Shown piece by piece: positions 1 through 6,645 of a stretch of DNA of 11,474 nt. Both the position numbers and the translations under genes were made by a program. The notes beneath the pieces were generated by a model. The model saw only the letters and a program-made list of their open reading frames with translations, was not told the DNA's origin and made no database searches. Numbering within the stretch: the stretch's first letter is position 1; every line of letters starts with the position of its first letter. The DNA comes from Chloroflexota bacterium (GTDB lineage Bacteria; Chloroflexota; Chloroflexia; Thermomicrobiales; UBA6265): positions 1-11,474 of the forward strand of contig JAEZJB010000271.1 of assembly GCA_023415845.1 (NCBI GenBank), in the 5' to 3' direction.

Positions 1-121
1 TGGGGTGAGGTCCTCCAGTTGCCGGGATCGTCATGATGCACGGCCATGATGCCAGCAAACGCCCCCGCTGGCGACTGTGTGGGTCGCGCCAGCGTTGCCG
101 GAAGCACCTCTGGCAGGTGCC
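1..121 (-). other. spacer downstream of uraD, possibly leading into another gene of the unit
   Basis: No recognisable coding sequence is complete here. On the minus strand a GGAGG Shine-Dalgarno-like motif sits at 16-12, so a further gene in the same direction may start just beyond the left edge; the spacing to any start would be at least 11 nt, which is rather long. A 6-bp inverted repeat (104-109 with 115-120, 5-nt loop) follows the uraD stop and a bulged stem lies at 68-92. Neither has a U-tract, so I do not call a terminator. Minus-strand ATGs at 47 and 34 open short frames to the edge that I cannot identify. Confidence 0.3.
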
Positions 122-670
122 TCAGCCGGTGGTGGGCACCGACGTCAGGTCGTCCTCCACCAGGTCGACAAGGCGATACCAGGCAATCCGGGCGATTTCC
201 TGGAGTGCGGCTCGTTGCTCCGTCTCGGGATTGTTCGGCAGCCGCGCCGCGAACCCGGCAAGGATGCTGGCCTTCCGGTTCTCCCGGGCACAGATCACGA
301 AAGGAAAGCCGAACCTGGCCTTGTAGGCTGCGTTGAGGTCATTAAAGGCCGCGATATCGGTGGGGGTGAGGTCGTCGGGGCCTAGTCCCGCCGCCCGTTG
401 TTCGGCGGTGGATTCCCGGGTCAGGGTGCCTGCTCGGGCTGCACGCCCCACCAGGTCGGGATGCGCCTTGATCAGGTCGAGTTGGCGATTCGCTGGCACA
501 CCGTCGACAGTCTCCACCAGCGCCCGGTGGAGACTGTCGAGCGAAGCGAACGGCGCCTGGGACCACGTTTGCGCCACGATCCAGGGCGAGTTCTCGAAGA
601 CGCCGCCGAGCAGGGCGACGGCGTCTTCGGCCGGCATCGTGTTGAGGGCAGAGAGGGGGACGCGCTCCAT
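122..670 (-). CDS. uraD: 2-oxo-4-hydroxy-4-carboxy-5-ureidoimidazoline (OHCU) decarboxylase
   Basis: Cytosolic enzyme of uric acid breakdown that decarboxylates the unstable OHCU to S-allantoin, after uricase and HIU hydrolase. The 182-residue product has the usual single-domain length. The all-helical family's conserved elements are visible: the catalytic His in KAHPDL (H70), the S-x-x-E-Q segment (E90), the FGFPFVI core strip at 120-126, and the Arg of the EIARIAWYRL helix (R161). These match the His/Glu/Arg active-site trio known for the family. The ATG at 670-668 shares its A with the TGA of the upstream malate synthase gene (TGATG), implying translational coupling in one operon. The C-terminus is short, with no peroxisomal-type signal. 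No uricase or HIU hydrolase is visible in the window; one may lie off the left edge. Confidence 0.92.
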   Translation of the reverse strand: MERVPLSALNTMPAEDAVALLGGVFENSPWIVAQTWSQAPFASLDSLHRALVETVDGVPANRQLDLIKAHPDLVGRAARAGTLTRESTAEQRAAGLGPDDLTPTDIAAFNDLNAAYKARFGFPFVICARENRKASILAGFAARLPNNPETEQRAALQEIARIAWYRLVDLVEDDLTSVPTTG

Positions 671-2241
671 CAGTCGAGCAGCGCGTAGGCGGGCAGGGTC
701 AGGAAGGGAATGAAGCTGTCGTTGTGCACCAGCAGGTCGAGTACCTCGGCTGACTCACCATACCGGCTCTCGCTGGCTCCGCCGAGCTTTTCCAGTTCCT
801 CCGCGCGGAGACGGTCGTAATAGGCAATGGTGATTGGTTCACCCTCTACCGTGGACTGCCCATGCCGAATCCACTGCCAGACCTGCGCCCGGGAGATTTC
901 CGCTGTGGCGGCGTCTTCCATCAGGTTGTAGATCGCGGCGGCCCCGACTCCGTTCAGCCACGAGTTGATGTACTGCAGTGCGACGTTGATGTTCATGCGC
1001 AGGCCGTTTTCGGTGATCTGGCCACCTTCGACCGTGAAGTCGAGCAGGTCTTTCGCGGTCACGCCGGGGTGCGTGTCGGCATTGACGTGCTTCTGGTTGG
1101 GTTCGTCACCGAGCTTCGCGCTGAACTCCTCGATTGCCACCGGCACCAGCCCCGGGTGCGCCACCCAAGTGCCGTCGAAGCCAAGCGAGGCTTCCCGGTG
1201 CTTGTCTTCGTGCACCTTGGCGAACGCCACCCGGTTCGCTTCCTCATCGCGCCGTGAGGGGATGAACGCGGCCATACCGCCAATCGCGTGCGCGCCACGC
1301 TTGTGGCAGGTGTGGACCAGCAGCCGGGCGTAGGCACGCATGAAGGGAACGGCCATCGTGACCTGCGCGCGGTCGGGAAGGATCTTGGTCGGGTCGTTCT
1401 GGTAGGTCTTGATCGCGCTGAAGATGTAATCCCAGCGACCGGCATTGAGCCCGGCAGCATGATCCCGCAATTCGTAGAGGATCTCTTCCATTTCGAAGGC
1501 AGCCGGGAACGTTTCGATCAGCACCGTGGCCCGCACCGATCCGTACGGAATGCCCAGCTTTTCCTGCGCGCGGGTGAAGACATCGTTCCACAGCCGCGCC
1601 TCCAGATGGCTTTCCATCTTCGGCAGGTAGAAATACGGTCCCGATCCGCGGCTCAGCAGTTCCTGAGCGTTGTTGAAGAAGTAGAGCCCGAAGTCGACCA
1701 GCGACCCCGAAGCCTCTTCGCCATCGACCAGGATGTGCCGCTCGTTGAGGTGCCAGCCACGTGGCCGAACCACCAGCGTCGCCGTTTCTTCATTCAGCTG
1801 GTAGGTTCGCCCATCCGGGTTCTGGAACGTGATCTCGCGTCGCACGGCATCGGCAAGGTTGCGCTGGCCGTCGGTGACATTCAGCCACGTCGGCGACGAT
1901 GCGTCCTCCAGGTCGGCCATGAATACCTTCGCGCCCGAGTTGAGCGCATTGATGACCATCTTGCGGTCGCAGGGGCCGGTGATTTCCGTTCGCCGGTCGT
2001 TGAGGTCGGCGGGTGCAGGGGCCACCTGCCAGTCGCCCTCCCGCACCTCGGCGGTTTCGGCCAGGAATCCCAACTGGGCACCGTCGTTGATTTGCTGCTG
2101 CCGCACGCCGCGCGCTGCCAGCAACTCAAGGCGCCGGGGATTGAATTCACGATGGAGGTCGGCCACGAACTCCAGGGCTTCCGGAGAAATCCAGGCAGCG
2201 GCTTCTGGCTGGACCGGAGCGGTGAGCTGAACGTCTGACAT
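670..2241 (-). CDS. aceB: malate synthase A
   Basis: Condenses glyoxylate with acetyl-CoA and water to malate and CoA in the cytosol. The 523-residue product is close to the roughly 530 of E. coli malate synthase A and unlike the ~720-residue G form. The family signature RDHAAGLNAGRWDYIF lies at 259-274. Expected Mg ligands are E243 (in LIETFP) and D271 (WDY), the active-site Arg is in RPRGWH at 159-164, and the catalytic Asp is D443 in MEDAATAEIS. The ATG at 2241 follows a GGGAG Shine-Dalgarno about 10 nt upstream. Its overlap with uraD suggests it consumes glyoxylate released from ureides (uric acid, allantoin, ureidoglycolate) as well as, or instead of, serving the glyoxylate shunt; no isocitrate lyase is in the window. 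That role is inferred from context, while the enzyme identity is firm. Confidence 0.97.
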   Translation of the reverse strand: MSDVQLTAPVQPEAAAWISPEALEFVADLHREFNPRRLELLAARGVRQQQINDGAQLGFLAETAEVREGDWQVAPAPADLNDRRTEITGPCDRKMVINALNSGAKVFMADLEDASSPTWLNVTDGQRNLADAVRREITFQNPDGRTYQLNEETATLVVRPRGWHLNERHILVDGEEASGSLVDFGLYFFNNAQELLSRGSGPYFYLPKMESHLEARLWNDVFTRAQEKLGIPYGSVRATVLIETFPAAFEMEEILYELRDHAAGLNAGRWDYIFSAIKTYQNDPTKILPDRAQVTMAVPFMRAYARLLVHTCHKRGAHAIGGMAAFIPSRRDEEANRVAFAKVHEDKHREASLGFDGTWVAHPGLVPVAIEEFSAKLGDEPNQKHVNADTHPGVTAKDLLDFTVEGGQITENGLRMNINVALQYINSWLNGVGAAAIYNLMEDAATAEISRAQVWQWIRHGQSTVEGEPITIAYYDRLRAEELEKLGGASESRYGESAEVLDLLVHNDSFIPFLTLPAYALLD

Positions 2242-2306
2242 GGTTGGGGAACTCCCTCTGCAGGTGGGTGACGCGAGGCGTCAGGGCGGGCGCAACATGT
2301 GCCGGG

Positions 2307-2335
2307 ATCATAGCACCGCTGCCTCATCGTGCCAC
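2307..2335 (-). promoter_or_regulatory. predicted promoter of aceB-uraD
   Basis: On the minus strand a GTGGCA -35-like hexamer (2335-2330) is followed after 17 bp by TATGAT (2312-2307), preceded by TG plus one base, an extended -10. This matches 4/6 and 5/6 of the sigma-70 consensus. Transcription would start near 2300, giving a leader of about 60 nt before the malate synthase ATG. The site lies just beyond the terminator of the upstream M23 gene, so the unit appears to be independently transcribed. Confidence 0.5.
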
Positions 2336-2346
2336 GCGAAGCGAAC

Positions 2347-2388
2347 ACAGGAACGGGGACCGGCGTCAGCGCCGGTCCCCGTTCCTGT
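2347..2388 (-). terminator. intrinsic terminator-like hairpin after the M23 gene
   Basis: A 19-bp perfect inverted repeat (2347-2365 with 2370-2388) with a TCAG tetraloop begins 20 nt after the stop codon of the secreted M23 peptidase gene. On the minus strand the stem is followed by TGTTCGCTTCG, which is only moderately U-rich, so it may be a factor-assisted or GC-type terminator. The perfect long stem and its position between a gene end and a new promoter support the call. Confidence 0.75.
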
Positions 2389-2407
2389 CTCGGTGCAATG
2401 GCCTTGC

Positions 2408-4039
2408 CTAGAGGTAATCCTCCGGGTTTACCGCCGTGCCATCGATCCGCACCATGAAGTGCACGTGTGGTCCGGTCGAGATGCCCGTAGACCCAACCGG
2501 CCCAATCGTCTCGCCTCGCGCGACCTGTTGTCCGACCGCCACGTATGGCTGCGACGCCATGTGGCCGTACAGCGTGTGGTACCCGTCACCGTGGTCGATC
2601 TCGACGTAGTAGCCGAGTCCGCAATTACACCAGCCGGCGGCGACCACCGTGCCTCCGGCGGCCGCCAGGATCGGCGTGCCCGATGGCGCGGCAAGGTCAA
2701 GCCCGTTGTGGACCGCACATCCCCACTCGGCGTTGTAGGAATAGAAACCGAGGCTGCTGCAGCCAAAGCCCTGGGTTCGGGTATAGGTGGCCAGCGGGTA
2801 GCTGAATCGGGAGGTCGGCTCCTCTGTGGCCGGCGCAGTCGTCGGTGCCGGAGTCGTCGCTGGCGTCGTTGCCGCCTGGGTCGGGGCAGGTGTCTGCGTC
2901 GCCGCGACGGTTGCTTCCTCTTCCTCGCTCAGTGGCGGCTCGGTCGGGGTCGGCTGGCTGCTGCCCGGCGCTTCGACCGAGGAGATCAGCAGGGACTCGC
3001 TGACGAAGCCGGTGATATCGGCATTCGTCACTTCGTACCACACCGACGAACTCGCCGCGTTCACCACCGGCCCACCGCTGATCTCGACCACGTCACCATC
3101 GTCGAGTGATCCCACAACAGCGGCATCGGGTGAACCGGCGTCACGCACGTTGACCGATCCGCCCTCACCGGTGAAGACCTGGGCAAAATCCCCAACTTCG
3201 AAGTTTCCCGTCGCCTCGGTCGCTGGAGAGGTCGGTTCCGTGGTCGCCGCTGGCGTGGTCGGGGTTTCGGCAGTTGCCGTCGGAACGGCGGTGGCAACGT
3301 CATCACCGGGCTGGGTGGTGGTCGCGCCATTGCTGTCAGTCAGGAAGTAGCCGGAGATCCAGCCGGCCTCCCCATTGACCACCACGGGCCACCACCGCGT
3401 GCCCGCTGCATCGGTGACGGTGTCCACCATGTCGATCCGGAGGCTTATGACCTGGCCGTCTGCCGCTTTCGTCAATATCTCGCTCGTCGCGGTTGGTTCG
3501 GACCGCACGTTGACGTTCTGGCCATTGGCGAACACCTTCGCCGTGGCGTGCTCGTCAATCGTGCCCGTGTAGTCAAATGCGACCAGGCTGTTGGAAACGA
3601 TGTCGCCTTCGGCGGTGGTGGCCTGCGTCAGGTACTCACCCGAAACCCAGCCATCCTGTCCTTCGTAGCTCACCGGCCACCAGCGCGTCCCGGTGCCGTC
3701 GACAACGGTATCCACCATGTCCACCCGCAGGTCGACCACGGTGCCGGCGGCGATTTTCGTCAGGGATTTGGATGAATCGTCGGGTTCGGCGCGGAGGTTG
3801 ACATTCTGGCCGTCCGTGGCGACCACGGCGGTCAGCCCGGTCAATTGCTCCACGGTTTCGACCGAGATCGAGAGTCCACCCACGCCGGATGGAGCTTCCG
3901 TTGCCGTCGGAGTTGGTGTCACAGCGTCGGCAAGTGTTGCCTGGGCCGTCGGGAATGCCAGGCCAGTGGCGATGATCCCCGCAAGTGCGTAAGTCTGGAT
4001 GCGCCCCCGCAGGGACATCCTTCGTGAAGCGGTCGTCAC
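2408..4039 (-). CDS. secreted peptidoglycan hydrolase: three SH3b domains and an M23 (LytM-type) peptidase
   Basis: A 543-residue exported protein predicted to bind the cell wall and cleave peptide cross-links. An Arg-containing n-region, a hydrophobic stretch (about 15-30) and an AQA site near 32-34 look like a Sec signal peptide. Bacterial SH3 domains follow at about 69-138, 165-235 and 283-354; the first two are close duplicates sharing VDMVDTV and GTRWWPV. Thr/Pro-rich linkers lie at 236-278 and 355-410. The M23 domain (411-543) has the zinc ligands H444, D448 and H527 and the catalytic histidines H493 (LYGHM) and H525 (HVH), so it should be active. Four cysteines in this domain (427, 441, 471, 473) could form disulfides outside the cell. 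I chose the GTG at 4039 because a strong purine-rich ribosome site precedes it; an open frame continues upstream to 4315 but lacks coding character. It is transcribed divergently from tig. Confidence 0.88.
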   Translation of the reverse strand: MTTASRRMSLRGRIQTYALAGIIATGLAFPTAQATLADAVTPTPTATEAPSGVGGLSISVETVEQLTGLTAVVATDGQNVNLRAEPDDSSKSLTKIAAGTVVDLRVDMVDTVVDGTGTRWWPVSYEGQDGWVSGEYLTQATTAEGDIVSNSLVAFDYTGTIDEHATAKVFANGQNVNVRSEPTATSEILTKAADGQVISLRIDMVDTVTDAAGTRWWPVVVNGEAGWISGYFLTDSNGATTTQPGDDVATAVPTATAETPTTPAATTEPTSPATEATGNFEVGDFAQVFTGEGGSVNVRDAGSPDAAVVGSLDDGDVVEISGGPVVNAASSSVWYEVTNADITGFVSESLLISSVEAPGSSQPTPTEPPLSEEEEATVAATQTPAPTQAATTPATTPAPTTAPATEEPTSRFSYPLATYTRTQGFGCSSLGFYSYNAEWGCAVHNGLDLAAPSGTPILAAAGGTVVAAGWCNCGLGYYVEIDHGDGYHTLYGHMASQPYVAVGQQVARGETIGPVGSTGISTGPHVHFMVRIDGTAVNPEDYL

Positions 4040-4043
4040 CGCG

Positions 4044-4055
4044 CCTTCCCTCCCC
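4044..4055 (-). promoter_or_regulatory. ribosome binding site deciding the M23 gene start
   Basis: The minus strand reads GGGGAGGGAAGG here, ending 4 nt before the GTG at 4039; the GGGGAGG core is 9 nt away. The ATG seven codons downstream (4018) has only AAGG directly abutting it, and an upstream ATG at 4114 has a weaker GGGAG 12 nt away. The GTG start also gives a normal signal peptide n-region. Confidence 0.6.
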
Positions 4056-4217
4056 GCCGACCACCGTCGACTGTTGTTGACCGATGTGGACCGTGCGCTT
4101 TGCCGCAAATGCATATCTGGAGAAACTCCCGCTCGCCGGTTCCACGCTGAGACCTTCACGCCTGCCCCCACATTCGTGTGGCGACAGGTTCCATCCGGAA
4201 GGTCCGGGCTGGACGCT

Positions 4218-4237
4218 GGGGTATCGCCAGATACCCC
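4218..4237 (-). repeat. perfect inverted repeat in the M23 gene leader
   Basis: GGGGTATC and GATACCCC flank a GCCA tetraloop: an 8-bp perfect dyad. It lies inside the predicted 5' leader of the M23 transcript, about 180 nt before the GTG. It could be an RNA hairpin or a protein-binding operator, and there is no U-tract for termination. Confidence 0.5.
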
Positions 4238-4301
4238 GCCAATCGTGTTCGTTGAAGCAGGCTCACCGGGCCATGTCCCTGAAGGTGGCCTGCGCATCGC
4301 A

Positions 4302-4316
4302 TGTGGAGACTCCACA
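4302..4316. promoter_or_regulatory. dyad-symmetric operator candidate at the M23 transcription start
   Basis: TGTGGAG and CTCCACA flank a single central base, a 15-bp perfect odd-centred palindrome. The loop is too small for an RNA hairpin of full stem, which favours a DNA-binding site. It would occupy about +4 to +18 of the predicted minus-strand promoter, a typical repressor position. No regulator is assigned. Confidence 0.35.
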
Positions 4317-4326
4317 GCCGACGCTG

Positions 4327-4355
4327 ATTATCCTCGCCCGACGCGGAATTCGCAA
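4327..4355 (-). promoter_or_regulatory. predicted promoter of the M23 peptidase gene
   Basis: On the minus strand TTGCGA (4355-4350) and GATAAT (4332-4327) are separated by exactly 17 bp, matching 4/6 and 5/6 of the sigma-70 consensus. The start would be near 4320, leaving a 280-nt leader. Palindromes flank it on both sides (4302-4316 and 4359-4370). Confidence 0.45.
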
Positions 4356-4358
4356 AGT

Positions 4359-4370
4359 GTGTACGTACAC
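4359..4370. promoter_or_regulatory. GTGTACGTACAC palindrome, best copy of a recurring CGTAC motif
   Basis: A 12-bp perfect palindrome placed directly upstream of the -35 of the predicted M23 promoter. Related sequences occur at 4418-4427 (TGAACGTACA), 4456-4465 (TGTACGTACG) and 4748-4757 (GGACGTACAA). The last lies between the ribosome site and start codon of tig. The repetition of one short dyad within 400 bp suggests binding sites for a dimeric regulator; this is inference and no family is assigned. Confidence 0.4.
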
Positions 4371-4564
4371 TGTGGGTTCTTTCCTCGCCTGAAATGCGGT
4401 TCGCGCCCTGTCAGACATGAACGTACAGTAGCATCATCATGGTCTGTCGGCAATCTGTACGTACGCGGTCCCTCCCGCGTCGTGGGGCGGCGATGCGGGA
4501 AACGTTTTCTTTGGGCGACCGGGACGGATGCGTTCCGTGACATCTTATGGAAGGCGAAGCGTGA

Positions 4565-4573
4565 TGGTATACT
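4565..4573 (+). promoter_or_regulatory. possible extended -10 promoter of tig
   Basis: TGGTATACT: an extended -10 TG, one base, then TATACT (5/6 of consensus). No good -35 lies at 16-18 bp; a GTGACA at 4537-4542 is 25 bp away, too far for normal spacing. Transcription would start near 4580, with a leader of about 180 nt. Confidence 0.35.
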
Positions 4574-4686
4574 TTCACGCCGTCGGTATGCATATCGATG
4601 CGCTTGTTGCTGTGCCCGGTTTCCGTGCATGCCGGGCGGCTGAACACTCTGGTCCAAACCGTCCGCTTGAGGATGGGCAGCTCTCC

Positions 4687-4703
4687 GACGAGCCTGGCTC
4701 GTC
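4687..4703 (+). repeat. perfect dyad in the tig leader
   Basis: GACGAGCC and GGCTCGTC flank one base. As RNA it forms a 7-bp stem with a CTG loop, about 57 nt before the tig start codon. There is no U-tract downstream, so it is more likely a leader hairpin or operator than a terminator. Confidence 0.45.
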
Positions 4704-4760
4704 AGCACACAAGGTCGTGGTGGTCCACGGCGCACTGTTTTCTGGAAGGACGTACAAAGC

Positions 4761-6539
4761 GTGAAACTGACTGTGGAGCGGAAGCCAGCCAGCCTCGTCG
4801 TGCTGGACATTACCGCCGATGACGATGAATTCTCCGAGGCGATGGCACGAGCTTTCCGCAAAGTCTCGCGCGATATCCAGGTGCCAGGGTTCCGCAAGGG
4901 CAAGGCCCCGCGCCATATCATCGAAGGTCTCTACGGCCGCAATGTCTTCCTGCAGGAAGCTGCCGATGAGGTGATGGACAAGCTTTACCGCCAGGCCCTC
5001 CAGCAGGAAGACCTGACCCCGGTCGGCGAGCCCTCGGTCGAGATCAATGCCCTCGAGCCGGTCAATTTCGTCGTTACGGTGCCGGTCTACCCTGAAGTCG
5101 AACTCAACGACTATGCCAGCATCCGCGTCGACCCGGTCGATGCCACGGTCTCCGACGACGATATCGAAGAGGTCCTCGTTCGCCTGCAGAAGTCGCAGGG
5201 CGAATGGGTGGAACTCGCCGAAGCCCGCAAGCCGGGTGAAGGTGACCAGGTCACCGTTGACTACGAAGTCGAACTCGATGGCGAGCCGTTCCAGGAGCCA
5301 ATCGAAGACGCCGTCTTCGTTCTGGGCGAGACCAACCTGCTGGCGCCTCTCCGCGAGAAACTCGAGTCGATGGACGCTGGTGACACCGAGACGTTCGAGC
5401 TCTCCTTCGCTGAAGACGATGAGACTGCCGACCCCTCCATTCGCGGCAAGTCGCTTTCCTACAAGGTGACCCTCAAGGGCATTAAGGAGCGGCAGCTGCC
5501 TGCTCTCGACGATGAGTTCGCGAAGAAGGTCAACGACTCCGAGTCACTGGCCGCGCTGCGCGACCAGATTCGTGACGACATCCATGCCTCTCGCACCACC
5601 GAGGGACGCACCGAGATCGTCAACAAGGTCGTCGACGAAATGGCCAGCCAGGCTGCAATCGACGCCCCCGACGTGATGGTCGATGAGGAAGTCGAGCACC
5701 AGCTCAACCACCTCAAGGAAGACCTCCAGCGCAGCGGTACCCCGTGGGAAGGCTACCTTCGCATCCAGGGCAAGACCGAGGATGACGTGAAGGCCGACCT
5801 GCGTCCGGAAGCCGCTCGCCGGCTCCGCAACTCGCTCTTCCTCCAGGCGGTCGCCCGCCAGGAAGAGGTCGTGGTGTCTGACGAGGACATCGACGCCGAG
5901 ATTGCGAACCTCACTGGTGCCTTCGCTCCTCGCGATGACTCGGAAGAGGCCCGCAAGATGGCCGAGAGCATGGCGCAGTTCTACAAGAGCGATTACTACC
6001 GAAACATGCTCCGCAACCAGGTCTTCGAGCGGAAGCTGACTGACCGGTTGATCGAGATCGCCACCGAAGGCACGGGCGCGGTGCTCAACGGCTACGTCGC
6101 CCCGATCGTCGATGTTACCGAGGTGGCTTCTGCTGCCGCCGGCGACGATGAGCCACTCGCCATCGAGGCGGTCGAAGCCGAAGGCGCGACCGACGAGCCA
6201 ATTGGTGATGTCGTTGTCGAGGCCGCAACCGCCCACATCGAGTCTGGCGACCTGCCGACTACCGAAGACGCCGAGTCCGGCTTTGCCAACGCGATCAAGG
6301 GTGACGGCACCAATGACGTGCCAGACGGGTACCCGGTCAAGGGCAACGCGAGTTCGAAGATCTACCACACGCCGGAGAGCAGCTTCTACGGCCGCACCAT
6401 CGCCGAGTGGTACTTCAAGACCGCTGAAGACGCCGAGGCTGCCGGTTTCCGCGCTCCCGCCTCCCAGCACGGTGCTGACCTGGCCAGCGGCGCTTCGGCA
6501 GCCGCCAAAGCAGCGGCCGAGAAGGCCGACGCCGAATAG
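4761..6539 (+). CDS. tig: trigger factor with a long acidic linker and a C-terminal tail domain
   Basis: Ribosome-associated chaperone and peptidyl-prolyl isomerase that shields nascent chains at the exit tunnel. The ribosome-binding signature GFRKGKAP is at 43-50, the FKBP-like PPIase domain at about 155-245 (GDQVTVDYEVELDG onwards), and the helical C-terminal chaperone domain at about 246-433. Trigger factors usually stop near 430-450 residues, but this one has 592. A low-complexity Glu/Asp/Ala linker (about 455-512) leads to a compact segment at 513-566 with YPVKGN, IYH, FYGRT and EDAEAAGFR, then an Ala-rich tail. That segment resembles the small module NCBI names 'sunset domain' (from memory), though the Cys positions I associate with it are V520 and Y551 here. 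The GTG start has GGAAGGA at 4744-4750. It heads the block containing clpP and clpX. Identity is certain; the tail's role is unknown. Confidence 0.95.
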   Translation: MKLTVERKPASLVVLDITADDDEFSEAMARAFRKVSRDIQVPGFRKGKAPRHIIEGLYGRNVFLQEAADEVMDKLYRQALQQEDLTPVGEPSVEINALEPVNFVVTVPVYPEVELNDYASIRVDPVDATVSDDDIEEVLVRLQKSQGEWVELAEARKPGEGDQVTVDYEVELDGEPFQEPIEDAVFVLGETNLLAPLREKLESMDAGDTETFELSFAEDDETADPSIRGKSLSYKVTLKGIKERQLPALDDEFAKKVNDSESLAALRDQIRDDIHASRTTEGRTEIVNKVVDEMASQAAIDAPDVMVDEEVEHQLNHLKEDLQRSGTPWEGYLRIQGKTEDDVKADLRPEAARRLRNSLFLQAVARQEEVVVSDEDIDAEIANLTGAFAPRDDSEEARKMAESMAQFYKSDYYRNMLRNQVFERKLTDRLIEIATEGTGAVLNGYVAPIVDVTEVASAAAGDDEPLAIEAVEAEGATDEPIGDVVVEAATAHIESGDLPTTEDAESGFANAIKGDGTNDVPDGYPVKGNASSKIYHTPESSFYGRTIAEWYFKTAEDAEAAGFRAPASQHGADLASGASAAAKAAAEKADAE

Positions 6540-6570
6540 GGCACCGGCCACACCATCTATATGCACAGAA

Positions 6571-6602
6571 AGCGGGGCCGGTCGACGCAGACCGGCCCCG
6601 CT
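6571..6602 (+). terminator. hairpin after tig, terminator or attenuator
   Basis: A 13-bp perfect stem (6571-6583 with 6590-6602) and 6-nt loop, 31 nt after the tig stop. The plus-strand trailer GCTGTATCC is poor in U, so termination may be partial, allowing readthrough into the methyltransferase gene 44 nt downstream. Confidence 0.6.
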
Positions 6603-6645
6603 GCTGTATCCCTCGGGCGATGTCCCGCCTGCGAGCACCCTGCTG

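Larger units (their letters stand above)
4040..4760. other. 0.7-kb divergent intergenic region between the M23 gene and tig
   Basis: No convincing protein gene and no tRNA-like T-arm or acceptor stem is seen on either strand. Open frames exist because of high GC, but they lack ribosome sites and the third-position bias of the neighbouring genes. The region holds a promoter-like sequence for each flanking gene, several short perfect dyads and repeated CGTAC-centred motifs, listed separately. Base composition is less GC-rich than the flanking genes around 4320-4600. Both 5' leaders would be long: about 280 nt for the M23 gene and 180 nt for tig. Confidence 0.6.

Noticed and set aside
1288..2238. 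Plus-strand open frame (316 codons) opposite malate synthase
   Set aside because: Antisense shadow of a certain gene with no family resemblance.
4040..4315. N-terminal extension of the M23 protein to an ATG at 4315
   Set aside because: It would place about 92 residues without coding character before a good signal peptide and would cover the best ribosome site.
3999..4643. Plus-strand open frame (214 codons) in the intergenic region
   Set aside because: Starts inside the M23 gene, is rich in Arg, Cys and Ser as in random GC-rich translation, has no ribosome site, and covers the predicted promoters.
6112..6645. Upstream extension of the methyltransferase frame into tig
   Set aside because: This part overlaps tig in another frame and crosses the terminator hairpin; family similarity begins only at the ATG at 6646.
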